NCBI GenBank assembly: GCA_016714895.1
Contig: JADKBV010000011.1
Span: 744,001-808,000, forward strand
Length of the DNA: 64,000 bases
DNA from: Saprospiraceae bacterium
Lineage (GTDB): Bacteria; Bacteroidota; Bacteroidia; Chitinophagales; Saprospiraceae
Direction of reading: 5' to 3'
This document shows positions 1 to 13,200 of this stretch, in pieces. Within the stretch, counting starts at the first letter, position 1. The number at the start of each line of letters is the position of its first letter. Both the position numbers and the translations under genes were made by a program. The notes beneath the pieces were generated by a model. It did no database searches, was not told the origin of the DNA, and saw only the letters and a program-made list of their open reading frames with translations.

Positions 1-1
1 C

Positions 2-1156
2 ATACAGTTTAAGTGTATTCCTTCAGTTTTGAAGGGGGAAGATGTTTTGGCAATTGCCCAAACCGGAACCGGTAAAACAGCCGCATTTGCTTTGCCGATT
101 TTGCATAAACTGCATGCCAAAAATAACAATCGCAGAGCCAGTGGTATCAAATGTGTGGTTTTGGTACCCACCAGAGAATTGGCAAAACAAACGTGGGATG
201 CTTTTAATAAACTCGGCAAAAACCTTCGTGTGGTGGCATTTGCGGTATTTGGCGGCGTGGAACAATTGCCTCAAATCGATAAACTCGAAGACGGGGTCGA
301 TATTCTGATAGCAACACCCGGAAGACTGTTTGATCTTGTAAGCCAGGGTCATATCCGGTTGAATCAGGTAGAAATTTTGGTATTGGATGAGGCCGACCAT
401 ATGCTTGACAAAGGATTTATTCAGGATATCCGGGATTTGGTAAGGAAATTGCCAAAAAAAAGACAAACCTTGTTTTTTTCCGCAACCATTGATGAAAAAA
501 TCAAAGATCTCGCGTATTCATTGGTCACCAACCCTATCAGAATTCAGGTTTCGCCCAAAGATCCCGTTTCAAAAAATGTCAACCATTTTCTGATGTATGT
601 GGAAATGGATGATAAAAGATTTTTTTTGGAAAGACTGGTAAAAGAATATTTGGATAAAAAAATAATGGTTTTTGTCCGTACTCAGGTCAGAGCTGAAAGG
701 GTGGTCAAAGCGATGGAAAGGGTCAACATCAGTGCCGTGTCACTACATGGAGGCAAAGAGCAGAAAGACAGATTTGAAGCTTTACAGGCTTTTCGCGATG
801 GAAAAGTAAAACTGCTCATTGCGACTGATGTAAGCGCCCGCGGTATAGACATCGATGAGGTTCACGTTGTGCTCAATTATGATTTGCCTGATGTGGTTGA
901 AAATTACGTTCACCGGGTAGGGCGGACAGGCAGGGGAACTTCCAAAGGCATTGCTTTCAGTTTTGTAGCTGAAGAAGAAAAAGAACTTTTGGAAAAAATA
1001 GAATCTTACCTTGGTTACAAACCAAAAGAAATGGAAATAATGGATGATGAATACAAAGAAGTATCTTTGTTTTCGGCAGACAAAAAAATGGAACTCAAAG
1101 ATGTATTAAATGAATTTGTACATCTGGGCAAGAAAAAAAAGAAGAAAAAATCCTGA
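2..1156 (+). CDS. DEAD-box ATP-dependent RNA helicase, 5' end outside window
   Basis: RNA helicase that unwinds or remodels RNA using ATP, cytoplasmic. The reading frame is open from base 2, so the N-terminus (Q-motif start) lies upstream of the window; the first in-frame ATG-like codon, TTG at 29, is inside the conserved region and is not the start. Visible motifs in order: motif I AQTGTGKT, PTREL, TPGR, motif II DEAD (LDEADHML), SAT, ARGID, and motif VI HRVGRTGR, so both RecA-like lobes are present. The C-terminus is a short lysine-rich tail (eight lysines in the last nine residues), probably RNA-binding. It resembles the RhlE-type family of Bacteroidota. The ABC-F gene follows after 41 nt on the same strand and may be co-transcribed. 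Confidence 0.93.
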   Translation: MQFKCIPSVLKGEDVLAIAQTGTGKTAAFALPILHKLHAKNNNRRASGIKCVVLVPTRELAKQTWDAFNKLGKNLRVVAFAVFGGVEQLPQIDKLEDGVDILIATPGRLFDLVSQGHIRLNQVEILVLDEADHMLDKGFIQDIRDLVRKLPKKRQTLFFSATIDEKIKDLAYSLVTNPIRIQVSPKDPVSKNVNHFLMYVEMDDKRFFLERLVKEYLDKKIMVFVRTQVRAERVVKAMERVNISAVSLHGGKEQKDRFEALQAFRDGKVKLLIATDVSARGIDIDEVHVVLNYDLPDVVENYVHRVGRTGRGTSKGIAFSFVAEEEKELLEKIESYLGYKPKEMEIMDDEYKEVSLFSADKKMELKDVLNEFVHLGKKKKKKKS

Positions 1157-1197
1157 AGGTCCAATCATTATTAAATTCCGATGTAAGAAAATAAAAT

Positions 1198-3045
1198 ATG
1201 CAATATCTTTTATTAGAAAATGTAAGTCGCTCCTACGGAGAAAAAGTACTGTTCAAAAACGTTAATCTGTCTATAAGTAAAGGAGAGAGAATTGCTCTGG
1301 TAGCAAAAAACGGAAGCGGAAAATCTACCTTGCTTAGGGTAATAGCCGGTATGGAAGGCACGGAAGGTGAAAATGCAAAAGTTTTTATTTCTAAAGAAAT
1401 CAGAACGGCCTTCCTGAATCAGGATCCTTTTTTTGACAAAGGAATCACGGTGATAGAAGCAGTTTTTGATTCTGTAAATCCCGTAGTACTTGCTGTCAGA
1501 GACCATGAAAGAGCGCTGCAAACTGAGGATGCCGTTGCGTTGGAAAATAGTGTCAGCAGGTTGGATGACCTGAAAGCCTGGGATGCAGAAGCCCGGATTA
1601 AAGAGATTTTGGATAAACTAAAAATCAGAGACTTCAATCAGGTGGTCGATGAAATGTCAGGGGGGCAGAAAAAAAGATTAGCTCTGGCTAAAATATTGAT
1701 TGACGAGCCCGATTTTCTGATTTTGGACGAACCCACCAACCATTTGGATCTCGAAATGATAGAATGGCTGGAAAACTATCTTCAGAATCCGTCCATAACC
1801 TTATTTATGGTGACCCACGACCGGTATTTTCTGGATAATGTGTGTAATGAAATTGTGGAATTGGAAAATGGCAATTTTTATATTTACAGAGGTAATTATT
1901 CTTCTTATCTGGAGAAAAAAGATGCCAGAATGTTGAATGAAGCAGCCAATTATGAAAAAACAAAAAAACTGTACAGCCGCGAACTGGAATGGATGCGAAG
2001 ACAACCGCAGGCCAGATCGACAAAAGCCAAATCCAGAATTGATGATTTTTATGAGATCAAAGACAAAGTTTCCAATAAACCTAAACAGGATGAGGTAACC
2101 ATTCAGATTCAGGCGGCAAGGTTGGGCTCCAAAATCCTGGAATTGCATCAGATTTCTAAAAAATTTGGCGAAAAAGTCATTCTGGAACCATTTTCTTACA
2201 AATTTAAACCGGGAGAAAGAATCGGCATCATCGGTCCGAACGGAACGGGAAAATCAAGTTTTCTCAAACTCATTACCAATCAGATAGGTCCTGATACCGG
2301 AAAAGTGGTGGTTGGTGATACAGTTGTTTTCGGCTATTATTCTCAGGATGGTTTGTATGTCAATGAAGATAAGATGGTCATCGATGTCATACGGGATATT
2401 GCCGAATTTATCCCTTTGGAAAAAGGGTTTAAACTTACCGCAGAAGCTTTGCTCGAAAGATTTTTATTTCCGAGACCACAACAAAGGGTTTTTGTTTCTC
2501 AGCTCAGTGGTGGCGAAAAAAGAAGGTTGTATCTGCTGACCGTTTTGATGAAAAACCCTAATTTTCTCATTTTGGACGAACCTACAAATGATTTGGATAT
2601 TCTTACGTTGAATGTATTGCAGGATTATCTTATGGATTATCCCGGATGCCTGATTATTGTAACCCATGACCGGTATTTTATGGACAATATGGTTGACCAC
2701 ATTTTTATATTGGAAGGTGAAGGAAAAGTAAAAGATTATAATGGTTCTTACAGTGAATATATTTTTGAAAAAAAACAAAAAAAAGAAAACATTTCCAAAG
2801 ACGTTTCCGAGTCGGTCCAACTTGCAGAACCTACGGTCAGTAAGTTGAGTTATGAACAAAGAAAAGAGCTGAACCGGTTGGAAAAGGAGATAGAAAAACT
2901 GGAAGAAAAAAAGGTCGATATCACCAAAAAATTTGATGATCCCGGATTGGGCCACGAAGAGATTTTAAAGTGGTCTGCCGAACTTGAAAAAATTCAGAAT
3001 CAATTGGAAGAGAAGGAAATGCGCTGGATGGAGTTGGTAGAATAA
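1198..3045 (+). CDS. ABC-F family ATPase (Uup/EttA-like)
   Basis: Soluble duplicated ABC ATPase of the ABC-F type, which acts on ribosomes and has no membrane domain. 615 residues. First ABC domain: Walker A KNGSGKST (about residue 37), signature MSGGQKKRLAL, Walker B FLILDEPTNHLDL. Linker: a charged region (about 230-300) containing ARSTKAKSRIDDF, the P-site tRNA-interacting motif position. Second ABC domain: Walker A GPNGTGKSS, signature LSGGEKRRLYL, Walker B LILDEPTNDLD. The C-terminal 80 residues are a charged coiled coil as in Uup. It starts at ATG, 41 nt after the helicase gene. Uup is the closest guess from the C-terminal coiled coil; the exact subfamily is not determined. Confidence 0.92.
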   Translation: MQYLLLENVSRSYGEKVLFKNVNLSISKGERIALVAKNGSGKSTLLRVIAGMEGTEGENAKVFISKEIRTAFLNQDPFFDKGITVIEAVFDSVNPVVLAVRDHERALQTEDAVALENSVSRLDDLKAWDAEARIKEILDKLKIRDFNQVVDEMSGGQKKRLALAKILIDEPDFLILDEPTNHLDLEMIEWLENYLQNPSITLFMVTHDRYFLDNVCNEIVELENGNFYIYRGNYSSYLEKKDARMLNEAANYEKTKKLYSRELEWMRRQPQARSTKAKSRIDDFYEIKDKVSNKPKQDEVTIQIQAARLGSKILELHQISKKFGEKVILEPFSYKFKPGERIGIIGPNGTGKSSFLKLITNQIGPDTGKVVVGDTVVFGYYSQDGLYVNEDKMVIDVIRDIAEFIPLEKGFKLTAEALLERFLFPRPQQRVFVSQLSGGEKRRLYLLTVLMKNPNFLILDEPTNDLDILTLNVLQDYLMDYPGCLIIVTHDRYFMDNMVDHIFILEGEGKVKDYNGSYSEYIFEKKQKKENISKDVSESVQLAEPTVSKLSYEQRKELNRLEKEIEKLEEKKVDITKKFDDPGLGHEEILKWSAELEKIQNQLEEKEMRWMELVE

Positions 3046-3205
3046 CAAAAAACCGAATCATTTTATTTAAAACATCTTTACATATGTTGTATTTTTACAA
3101 TGTATAGTGCTTTGAAATACATTATTTTGATTATTTATGTTGAAATTATGTTGTTTACATATTAAAAAAAGTATCAAATTATTATATTATTTAATATGTA
3201 TATTA

Positions 3206-3213
3206 TACCTTTG
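3206..3213 (+). promoter_or_regulatory. Bacteroidota-type -7 box (TACCTTTG)
   Basis: TACCTTTG fits the Bacteroidota sigma-ABfr -7 consensus TAnnTTTG and lies in very AT-rich DNA after the ABC-F gene. No TTG is seen at the expected -33 distance. It would start a transcript near 3218 with a leader of about 300 nt before the 3518 gene and the first giant gene. Confidence 0.5.
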
Positions 3214-3290
3214 CATCCGTAACCGCCAAGAAACCTGAATATTTTTGATAATATAACCTGGGACCAATCCGGGTTTGGGGATGCATTTTT
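3212..3290 (+). other. Structured leader or terminator-like element upstream of the first giant operon
   Basis: TGCATCC (3212-3218) is complementary to GGATGCA (3279-3285), which is followed by a T-rich run (ATTTTTATTT). Inside, AACCTGG (3256-3262) pairs with CCGGGTT (3270-3276) around a 7-nt loop, including one T-G pair. This could be an attenuator in the leader, or a large terminator for the upstream ABC-F transcript. The left arm overlaps the -7 box, so a transcript from that promoter would contain only the inner hairpin. The rest of 3046-3517 shows no gene. Confidence 0.3.
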
Positions 3291-3517
3291 ATTTCTCTGA
3301 ATGTTTTTTTTGGTCATAATGTATGTATATTTTGATGATTTTTTTCTTACAGATATAATATTTATATCCTGGGAAATCAGTAGCGTTTTGTAGCTGTCAT
3401 ATTGATAATTACAAGTAATGATATTTGAATTACGGATATAGATTTTTTTAGTAGAAAAGGTGATCAATAGTTTTAAGGGCGGTTTCAGCATATTTCAAAA
3501 AATATAATTTGAGTATT

Positions 3518-4267
3518 ATGATACACGCTAAAGTTCAAATAAACATCCTGAATATTTTTTGCGGAATTTTTTTGATTTTATTTGGTTTTTGTTTTTCCGG
3601 ACAAGCTCAGGAGAGTACTTATTTCGGTCCGAAACATGTTCATAAAACGGGTGAATTTTCGGATAATGTCCGGCAAATTAAAATTTCTTACAACGAAAAA
3701 GTTCCGTTTGAAACCGGAGAGCTTCCCGAAATGGAAATATGTTCCTGGGTACTCACCAAAAATGATAGTTTGATCATCGAAGGGCAGGGGTGTAATCCGA
3801 TACAACACTACATCTTTACGACTCCCGGAAATTATGAGTTGGTATTTGACATGCCGGGAGCATATACAGCGTCTTTGGGAGGGGCTTGTTTTCATCCGGT
3901 ACTGCCGGGAAAATATTTAATAGAGGTTTCGCCGTACAAATTAACGTTTGATCCAGGTTCTTTTTCCCTATCAGAGTCCATAACCTCAGGAGTTGAAACT
4001 AAAGGTATTTTACTTACCATCAATATATTGTTCGAATCTTTTGACGGTTCGCCTTTAACCTATGATAAATCAATTATATCGACCGGAATTGAGACGACAA
4101 TTACAGGGAGTTTGGCCGAACCTGTAGAGTTGATTCCGGGAATCAATGAAATAACATTCAGCCTGAATGGAAAAGTTACCCATCGAAATACCTTTATTGG
4201 ATTTGATTTTTTTAATAATGCTACACAATCATTGTGGTCTTACCCACTCACCAACCCAATCTTTTAA
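3518..4267 (+). CDS. Secreted protein of unknown function, partner of giant adhesin
   Basis: Not recognised. 249 residues if started at ATG 3518; a TTG three codons earlier (3509) is in frame, but ATG gives the cleaner signal peptide (hydrophobic run IFCGIFLILFGFCFSGQAQ, cleavage about residue 30). The mature part is rich in Ser, Thr, Gly and aromatics, with a PKD-like phrase (TPGNYELVFDMPGAYTAS, about residues 105-122) and four cysteines, suggesting beta-sandwich folds. No T9SS sorting motif is visible at the C-terminus, so it may stay in the periplasm or use another route. The stop is 2 nt before the ATG of the 5418-residue adhesin, so the two are almost certainly co-transcribed and may be translationally coupled. 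A role as accessory or chaperone of the adhesin is inference from position only. Confidence 0.75.
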   Translation: MIHAKVQINILNIFCGIFLILFGFCFSGQAQESTYFGPKHVHKTGEFSDNVRQIKISYNEKVPFETGELPEMEICSWVLTKNDSLIIEGQGCNPIQHYIFTTPGNYELVFDMPGAYTASLGGACFHPVLPGKYLIEVSPYKLTFDPGSFSLSESITSGVETKGILLTINILFESFDGSPLTYDKSIISTGIETTITGSLAEPVELIPGINEITFSLNGKVTHRNTFIGFDFFNNATQSLWSYPLTNPIF

Positions 4268-4269
4268 AT

Positions 4270-7200
4270 ATGATCATTACGTTACTAAAAAAATTCGATA
4301 TTCAGAGGGGGCATTTTGTTCGATGTATTTCAGCGGTTTTGTTTTTTGTATTGTCTGTAACTTATTCATACGGGCAATGCGGATTTCAGGCAACATGTTC
4401 CAACACCAATTACCTGAATTTTGGAATGGGGTCAAACGGTGATGCAGCAAGTGTCGAATACGACAATTTTGTTTCGATGTTTCACTCAACGGTAGTAAGA
4501 ACGGCTTATGGTTCTTATGAAACCTGGGGTCAAAAAATGGAAAATGACGGAGTTAACCATTTATTATCACCTACGGAAATCAATTCAATTAATTTCCCTA
4601 ACCTGACCGGGGTTATCCTCAAAGCACATTTGGGTAGTGATTTTGTTACTGTCGGACAAGGGATCGTATTGACGACCACAGGATTATTTGCATGGTCAGA
4701 CCCGGGAGCAGTTCTGCATACAACATTGACTCCAACCCCGGTTTTTCAAAAACTTACTATTGATGGTCAGACGGACGGACTGCCGGCAGGAGTAGATCCA
4801 TTAGATGTCAAAATGATATTTACAACACATGCTACCATGGCTTTGGTCACCTGCAACGGAGATGTATATGTAATAACCCAAAATTTTAATAATACAGGCA
4901 ACGGTCATACGGCAGCTCTTTCAGTAGCAGATATGACGAAATGGCATAGAGTCAAAGAAGCAACAAGTGGAAATCCATTTCTGACCAATGTTGTTGCTGT
5001 CAGAGGAAACAGGCATACCTTATTTGCCTTGAAATCAGATGGTACTTTATGGACATGGGGTGCAGAAACTTATCTGGGAAATAACACCGCGCACGCATCC
5101 AGCAATTATGCTACGTCCATGCAATTGCCGAGTGGTAATCCGATTAAAATGATTGGTGTTACCAGAGACAATGGCAATTCGAGACCCAGTTATTATGTAT
5201 TGAATGCTAATGGAAATTTATATTCCCTGGGGCACAATAACAGAAAACAACTGGGAGATTGGACCACCAATGAAAGATTACAATGGGTTCAACCAAGATA
5301 TAATTCTGCATCAGGGCAAGTTATGAACAATATACATTGGTTGTCTCCAAACGAACATGATCCCCGTTATGCAGCTGTCAATATACTCACCATAGATTCC
5401 ACAAATTATAACTGGGGGGATGCCAACGGACAATTATTGGGAAGGGGTGGAACCGGAACATTTGACCCGGGAATACCCAACGGAATCAACACCTCAGATA
5501 AAGTTTTGGCGGTCGAAACTGGCGGACATACCTCGATGTTGGTAAAAAAATGTGAAGATTATTTCGGGTACGTAGGTCACAGAATCAGTGGTAGTATGGG
5601 TGATGGTACTAGCAATACGACTAATGAATCAACCTATACTTTTGCAACCGCTGTTGTGTATATTTGTGGTGCAACAACAGCTGAAATTTCTCTTTCGGGA
5701 TCGCCGACTTTTGGAAATAACGGTTTGTATTGTAATGGAACAACTGCAGAACTCATCGTTTTTCCTCCGGGAGGTACTTTATCGGTTTTGTCTGGTCCGG
5801 GTACCCTTAACGGCGTGAATCTAACGTTTAACGGTATCGGTAATACGGCCGTTACTGTGAGATATATCGTTACCGTTCCCGGATGTCCTGTTCCGGATAC
5901 TGCTGAAGTAGTATTAAATACGGAAGATTGTTTTTTTCCTTCATGGACATTGACTAAAACAGCATTGCAGACCAATTATTCTGCCGCCGGACAGGTAGTT
6001 AATTTTTCATTGGCTCTTGAAAATACAGGAAACACAGGAATTTCTTCCATCATAGTAAGTGATATTTTGGCTACTTCAGGTCCTGTTTATTCAAGCGGAG
6101 ACAACAATTCCAATAGTATTCTTGATGAAGATGAAATCTGGATATATAATGCATCTCGCTCCATGTCTCAGGCTGATATGGACAATGGCAGTTTGTTGAA
6201 TACGGCAAATGTAACAGGAACACCTTTAGGTGGAACATTGACAGATACTTTTGATACCGCTCTTGTGACGGCCATACAAAATCCTTCTGTCATCATTGAA
6301 AAAGCTGCATTTCCTCAAACTTATTCATCGGCGGGTGATGAAGTGGAATATACTTTTACAGTAACCAATTCCGGCAATGTTACCCTGACCAATGTGGAGG
6401 TAGAAGATCCTTTGTTTGGTCTGAATTTTGGACCGGTGACTTTGGCACCCAACGGACAAGAAACATTTACTTACACCTACATCGTTACCCAGGCGGCAGT
6501 TGATACCGGAAATGTGGTGAATATCGCTTCAGTCAACGGATTAGATCCGAACGGTAATCCGGTGAGTGATGATGATGGTGAAACCATCACAGCGATTCAA
6601 AATCCTTCACTAGGCCTTCATAAATCGGCTAATGTGATGTTGTATAATACGGTTGGTCAACAAATAGAATATACTATAGTAGTTACCAATACAGGTAATG
6701 TATCATTATCAGACATTATAATCGAAGACCCGCTCTATCCGGGGATTTTGGGGCCCATTCAACTTATACCGGGGGCCAGTCATACATTTATATATACTTA
6801 TGAGGTACAACAAATTGATTTAGATTTGGGCAGTATTTTTAATGAAGCCATGGCTCGTACGGTATTTGACGGAATTGAATATACGGCGATGGATGATGAA
6901 ACTATAGATGCAGACCAAAACCCCGGAATAACATTGGAAAAATCAGTTACTCCGCTACAATACAGTACTTTGGGAGAAAATGTAACGTATCGATTTATTA
7001 TCACGAATGTGGGTAATGTGACACTTGAAAATATTATCACTTCTGACCCTCTTTTTGGTCAGACATGGAATACACTTTTATTGCTGCCGGGACAGAAAGA
7101 TACTATGTATTATGACTATCAGGTAACCCAAAGCGCATTGGATACAGGTAGCGTATTTAATGTAGCTTATACCATCGTGGATTTTGATGCAAAAGATTAT

Positions 7201-10200
7201 GAAGATAGTGATAATGCATTGATCACAGCGATACAAACTCCATCGATATCACTGGATAAATCGGCTTTCCCGACAACTTATACCACAGCTGGTCAGGCAG
7301 TCGACTATACTTTTGTGGTGACCAATACCGGAAACGTTACCCTGACCAATGTGGAAGTTAGTGATCCGTTATTTGGACTGAATTTCGGACCAATCACCTT
7401 GGCACCCAATGGCCAGGAAACCTTTACCTACACTTACACCGTTACCCAAGCAGCAATTGATAGCGGCAGTGTGGTAAATTTGGCAACTACAACAGCTCTG
7501 GATTCCAACGGCGATCCGGTGAGCGACAACGATGGTGAAACGATCACCGCGATTCAAACGCCATCGATATCTTTGAATAAATCGGCTTTCCCGACGACTT
7601 ATACCACAGCTGGTCAAACAGTCGACTATACTTTTGTGGTGACCAATACCGGAAATGTTACGCTTAACAATGTGGAAGTCAGTGATCCGTTGTTCGGACT
7701 TAATTTTGGACCAATCACTTTATCGCCCAATGGCCAGGAAACCTTCACCTACACCTACACCGTTACCCAAGCGGCAATTGACAGTGGCAGTGTGGTAAAT
7801 TTGGCAACTACAACAGCTCTGGATACCAATGGTGATCCGGTAAGTGACGATGATGGTGAAACAATCACAGCGATTCAAACTCCATCAATATCTTTGAATA
7901 AATCGGCTTTCCCGACAACCTATAACACAGCGGGAGAGTCTGTCGACTATACTTTTGTGGTGACCAATACCGGCAATGTTACGCTTAACAATGTGGAAGT
8001 TAGTGATCCGTTATTCGGATTAAATTTCGGTCCGGTGACCTTGGCACCCAATGGCCAGGAAACGTTTACCTACACGTACACCGTTACCCAAGCGGCAATT
8101 GACAGTGGCAGTGTGGTAAATTTGGCAACTACAACAGCTCTGGATACCAATGGTGATCCGGTAAGTGACGATGATGGTGAAACGATCACAGCGATTCAAA
8201 CGCCATCGATATCTCTGGATAAATCGGCTTTCCCGACGACCTACACCACAGGCGGAGAGTCAGTCGACTATACTTTTGTTGTGACCAATACCGGAAACGT
8301 TACGCTTAACAATGTGGAAGTCACTGATCCATTGTTTGGATTAAATTTTGGACCAATCACCTTATCACCCAATGACCAGGAAACCTTTACCTACACGTAT
8401 ACCGTTACCCAAGCGGCTATCGACAGTGGCAATGTGGTAAATTTGGCAACTACAACAGCTCTGGATACCAACGGCGATCCGGTGAGTGACAACGATGGAG
8501 AAACCATCACGGCGATTCAAACTCCATCAATATCTCTGGATAAATCGGCTTTCCCGACGACCTATACCACAGCGGGAGAGTCTGTCGACTATACTTTTGT
8601 TTTGACCAATACCGGAAATGTTACGCTTAACAATGTGGAAGTTAGAGATCCTTTGTTCGGATTAAATTTCGGGCCAGTCACTTTGGCACCCAATGGCCAG
8701 GAAACCTTTACCTACACATATACCGTTACCCAAGCGGCAATTGATAGTGGTGGTGTGGTAAATTTGGCAACTACAACAGCTCTGGATACCAACGGCGATC
8801 CGGTAAGTGACGATGATGGTGAAACCATCACGGCGATTCAAACTCCATCGATATCTCTGGATAAATCGGCTTTCCCGACGACTTACACCACTGCCGGAGA
8901 GTCTGTCGATTATACTTTTATTGTGACCAATACCGGAAACGTTACCCTGAACAATGTGGAAGTTAGTGATCCGTTGTTTGGATTGAATTTCGGTCCGGTG
9001 ACTTTGGCACCTAATGACCAGGAAACCTTTACCTACACGTATACCGTTACCCAAGCGGCTATCGACAGCGGTAGTGTGGTAAATTTGGCAACTACAACAG
9101 CTCTGGATACCAACGGCGATCCGGTAAGTGACGATGATGGTGAAACGATCACGTCGATTCAAACTCCATCATTATCACTTAATAAATCAGCTTTTCCTAC
9201 CACCTACACCACAGCAGGAGAGTCTGTCGACTATACTTTTGTTGTGACCAATACCGGAAATGTTACGCTTAACAATGTGGAAGTCACTGATCCATTGTTT
9301 GGATTAAATTTTGGACCAATCACTTTATCGCCCAATGACCAGGAAACCTTTACCTACACGTATACCGTTACCCAAGCGGCAATCGACAGTGGCAGTGTGG
9401 TGAATTTGGCAACTACAACAGCTCTGGATACCAACGGAGATCCGGTAAGTGACGATGATGCAGAAACGATCACCGCGATTCAAACTCCATCAATATCTTT
9501 GAATAAATCGGCTTTCCCGACGACCTACACCACAGCGGGAGAGTCTGTCGACTATACTTTTGTGGTGACCAATACCGGAAACGTTACCCTTAACAATGTG
9601 GAAGTTAGTGATCCGTTGTTTGGATTGAATTTCGGTCCGGTGACTTTGGCACCTAATGACCAGGAAACCTTTACCTACACGTACACCGTTACCCAAGCGG
9701 CAATTGACAGTGGCAGTTTGGTAAATTTGGCAACTACAACAGCTCTGGATACCAACGGCGATCCGGTTAGTGACGATGATGGTGAAATGATCACGGCGAT
9801 TCAAACTCCATCGATATCTCTGGATAAATCAGCTTTTCCGACAACTTACACCACTGCCGGAGAGTTTGTCGATTATACTTTTGTCGTGACCAATACCGGA
9901 AATGTTACGCTTAACAATGTGGAAGTTAGTGATCCGTTATTCGGACTAAATTTCGGACCAATCACTTTGGCGCCCAATTCCAGTGAATTATTTACATATC
10001 AATATCAGGTAATTCAGGATGATTTGGACAATGGAAGTATATACAACCTTGCTACGGCTAATGCCCTCGATACCAACGGTGACCCTGTGAGCGACGATGA
10101 TGATGAAACCATCTTTGCGATTCAAACTCCATCAATATCTTTGGATAAATCGGCTTTCCCGACGACCTATAACACAGCGGGAGAGTCTGTCGACTATACT

Positions 10201-13200
10201 TTTGTCGTGACCAATACCGGAAATGTTACCCTGAACAATGTGGAAGTTAGTGATCCTTTGTTCGGATTGAATTTCGGGCCAGTCACTTTGGCACCCAATG
10301 GCCAGGAAACCTTTACCTACACGTACACCGTTACTCAAGCGGCAATCGACAGTGGTAGTGTGGTAAATTTGGCAATTACAACAGCTTTGGATACCAACGG
10401 AGATCCGGTAAGTGACGATGATGGAGAAACCATCACAGCGATTCAAACTCCATCAATATCACTTAATAAATCAGCTTTTCCGACGACTTACACCACAGCA
10501 GGTCAGGATGTCGACTATACTTTTGTAGTGACCAACACCGGAAACGTTACGCTTAGTAATGTGGAAGTCACTGATCCGTTGTTTGGACTGAATTTCGGGC
10601 CGGTGACTTTGGCACCCAATGGCCAGGAAACCTTTACCTTCACGTATACGGTTACTCAAGCGGCAATTGACAGTGGCAGTGTGGTGAATTTGGCAACTAC
10701 AACAGCTCTGGATACCAACGGAGATCCGGTAAGTGACGATGATGGAGAAACCATCACAGCGATTCAATCTCCATCAATATCACTTAATAAATCAGCTTTT
10801 CCGACGACTTACACCACAGCAGGTCAGGCAGTCGACTATACTTTTGTAGTGACCAACACCGGAAACGTTACGCTTAACAATGTGGAAGTCACTGATCCGT
10901 TGTTTGGACTGAATTTCGGGCCAGTGACTTTGCCACCCAATGGCCAGGAAACCTTTACCTTCACGTATACGGTTACTCAAGCGGCAATTGACAGTGGCAA
11001 TGTGGTGAATTTGGCAACTACAACAGCTCTGGATACCAACGGTGATCCGGTAAGTGACGATGATGGAGAAACGATCACAGCAATTCAAACGCCATCAATA
11101 TCACTTAATAAATCGGCTTTCCCAACGACTTACACCACTGCCGGTCAGGCAGTTGACTATACTTTTGTTGTGACCAATACCGGAAATGTTACGCTTAACA
11201 ATGTGGCAGTCAGTGATCCGTTATTCGGACTAAATTTTGGACCGGTTACCTTGGCACCTAACGGTCAGGAAACCTTTACTTACACGTACACCGTTACCCA
11301 AGCGGCTATCGACAGCGGCAGTGTGATAAATTTGGCAACAACAACAGCTCTGGATACAAACGGCGATCCGGTTAGCGACGATGATGGAGAAACGATCACG
11401 GCGATTCAAACTCCATCAATATCACTTAATAAATCAGCTTTCCCGACGACCTACACCACAGCCGGAGAGTCTGTCGACTATACTTTTGTGGTGACCAATA
11501 CCGGAAACGTTACGCTTAACAATGTGGAAGTTAGCGATCCGTTATTCGGATTAAATTTCGGACCGGTGACCTTGGCACCTAACGGTCAGGAAACCTTTAC
11601 TTACACGTACACCGTTACCCAAGCGGCAATTGACAGTGGCAATGTGGTAAATTTGGCAACAACAACAGCTCTGGATACCAACGGCGATCCGGTAAGTGAC
11701 GATGATGATGAAACGATCACAGCGATTCAAACTCCTTCGATATCTCTGGATAAATCGGCTTTCCCGACGACCTACACCACAGCCGGAGAGTCTGTCGACT
11801 ATACTTTTGTGGTGACCAATACCGGAAACGTTACGCTTAACAATGTGGAAGTTAGTGATCCGTTATTCGGACTGAATTTCGGACCAATCACTTTGGCACC
11901 CAATGGCCAGGAAACCTTTACCTACACGTACACCGTTACCCAAGCGGCAATTGACAGCGGCAGTGTGGTAAATTTGGCTACCACAACAGCTCTGGATACC
12001 AACGGTGATCCGGTCAGCGACAACGATGTTGAAACGATCACGGCGATTCAAACTCCTTCAATATCACTTAATAAATCAGCTTTCCCGACGACCTACACCA
12101 CAGCGGGTCAGGCAGTCGACTATACTTTTGTGGTGACCAATACCGGAAACGTTACGCTTAACAATGTGGAAGTTAGTGATCCGTTATTCGGACTGAATTT
12201 CGGACCTATCACCTTGGCTCCCAATGACCAGGAAACCTTTACCTACACGTACACCGTTACCCAAGCGGCTATCGACAGCGGCAGTGTGGTGAATTTGGCA
12301 ACCACAACAGCTTTGGATACCAACGGTGATCCGGTAAGTGACAACGATGGAGAAACAATCACAGCAATTCAAACGCCATCGATGACTCTGGATAAATCGG
12401 CTTTCCCAACGACTTACACCACTGCCGGTCAGGCAGTTGACTATACTTTTGTGGTGACCAATACCGGAAATGTTACGCTTAGTAATATGGAAGTTAGTGA
12501 TCCGTTATTCGGATTAAATTTCGGTCCGGTGACTTTGGCACCCAATGGCCAGGAGACCTTTACCTACACGTATACGGTTACTCAAGCGGCAATCGACAGC
12601 GGTAGTGTGGTAAATTTGGCAACTACAACAGCTCTGGATACCAACGGCGATCCGGTTAGCGACGATGATGGTGAAACGATCACGGCGATACAAACGCCAT
12701 CGATATCTTTGGATAAATCGGCTTTCCCGACGACCTACACCACAGCAGGAGAGTCTGTCGACTATACTTTTGTGGTGACCAATACCGGAAATGTTACGCT
12801 TAACAATGTGGAAGTTAGTGATCCGTTATTCGGACTTAATTTCGGACCAACCACTTTGGCACCCAATGGCCAGGAAACCTTTACCTACACGTATACAGTT
12901 ACCCAAGCGGCAATTGACAGCGGCAGTGTGGTAAATTTGGCAACCACAACAGCTCTGGATACCAACGGAGGTCTGGTGAACGACAATGATGGAGTAACAA
13001 TCACAGCAATTCAAACTCCATCAATATCTTTGGATAAATCGGCTTTCCCGACAACGTACACCACAGCTGGTCAAACAGTCGACTATACTTTTGTGGTGAC
13101 CAATACCGGAAATGTTACCCTGAACAGTGTAGAGGTCAGTGATCCGTTATTCGGATTAAATTTCGGTCCAATCACTTTGGCACCCAACGGTCAGGAAACC

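Noticed and set aside
3206..3293. Leader element considered as a tRNA or known riboswitch
   Set aside because: No T-arm, acceptor CCA or anticodon arm, and no motif of a riboswitch class I can name.
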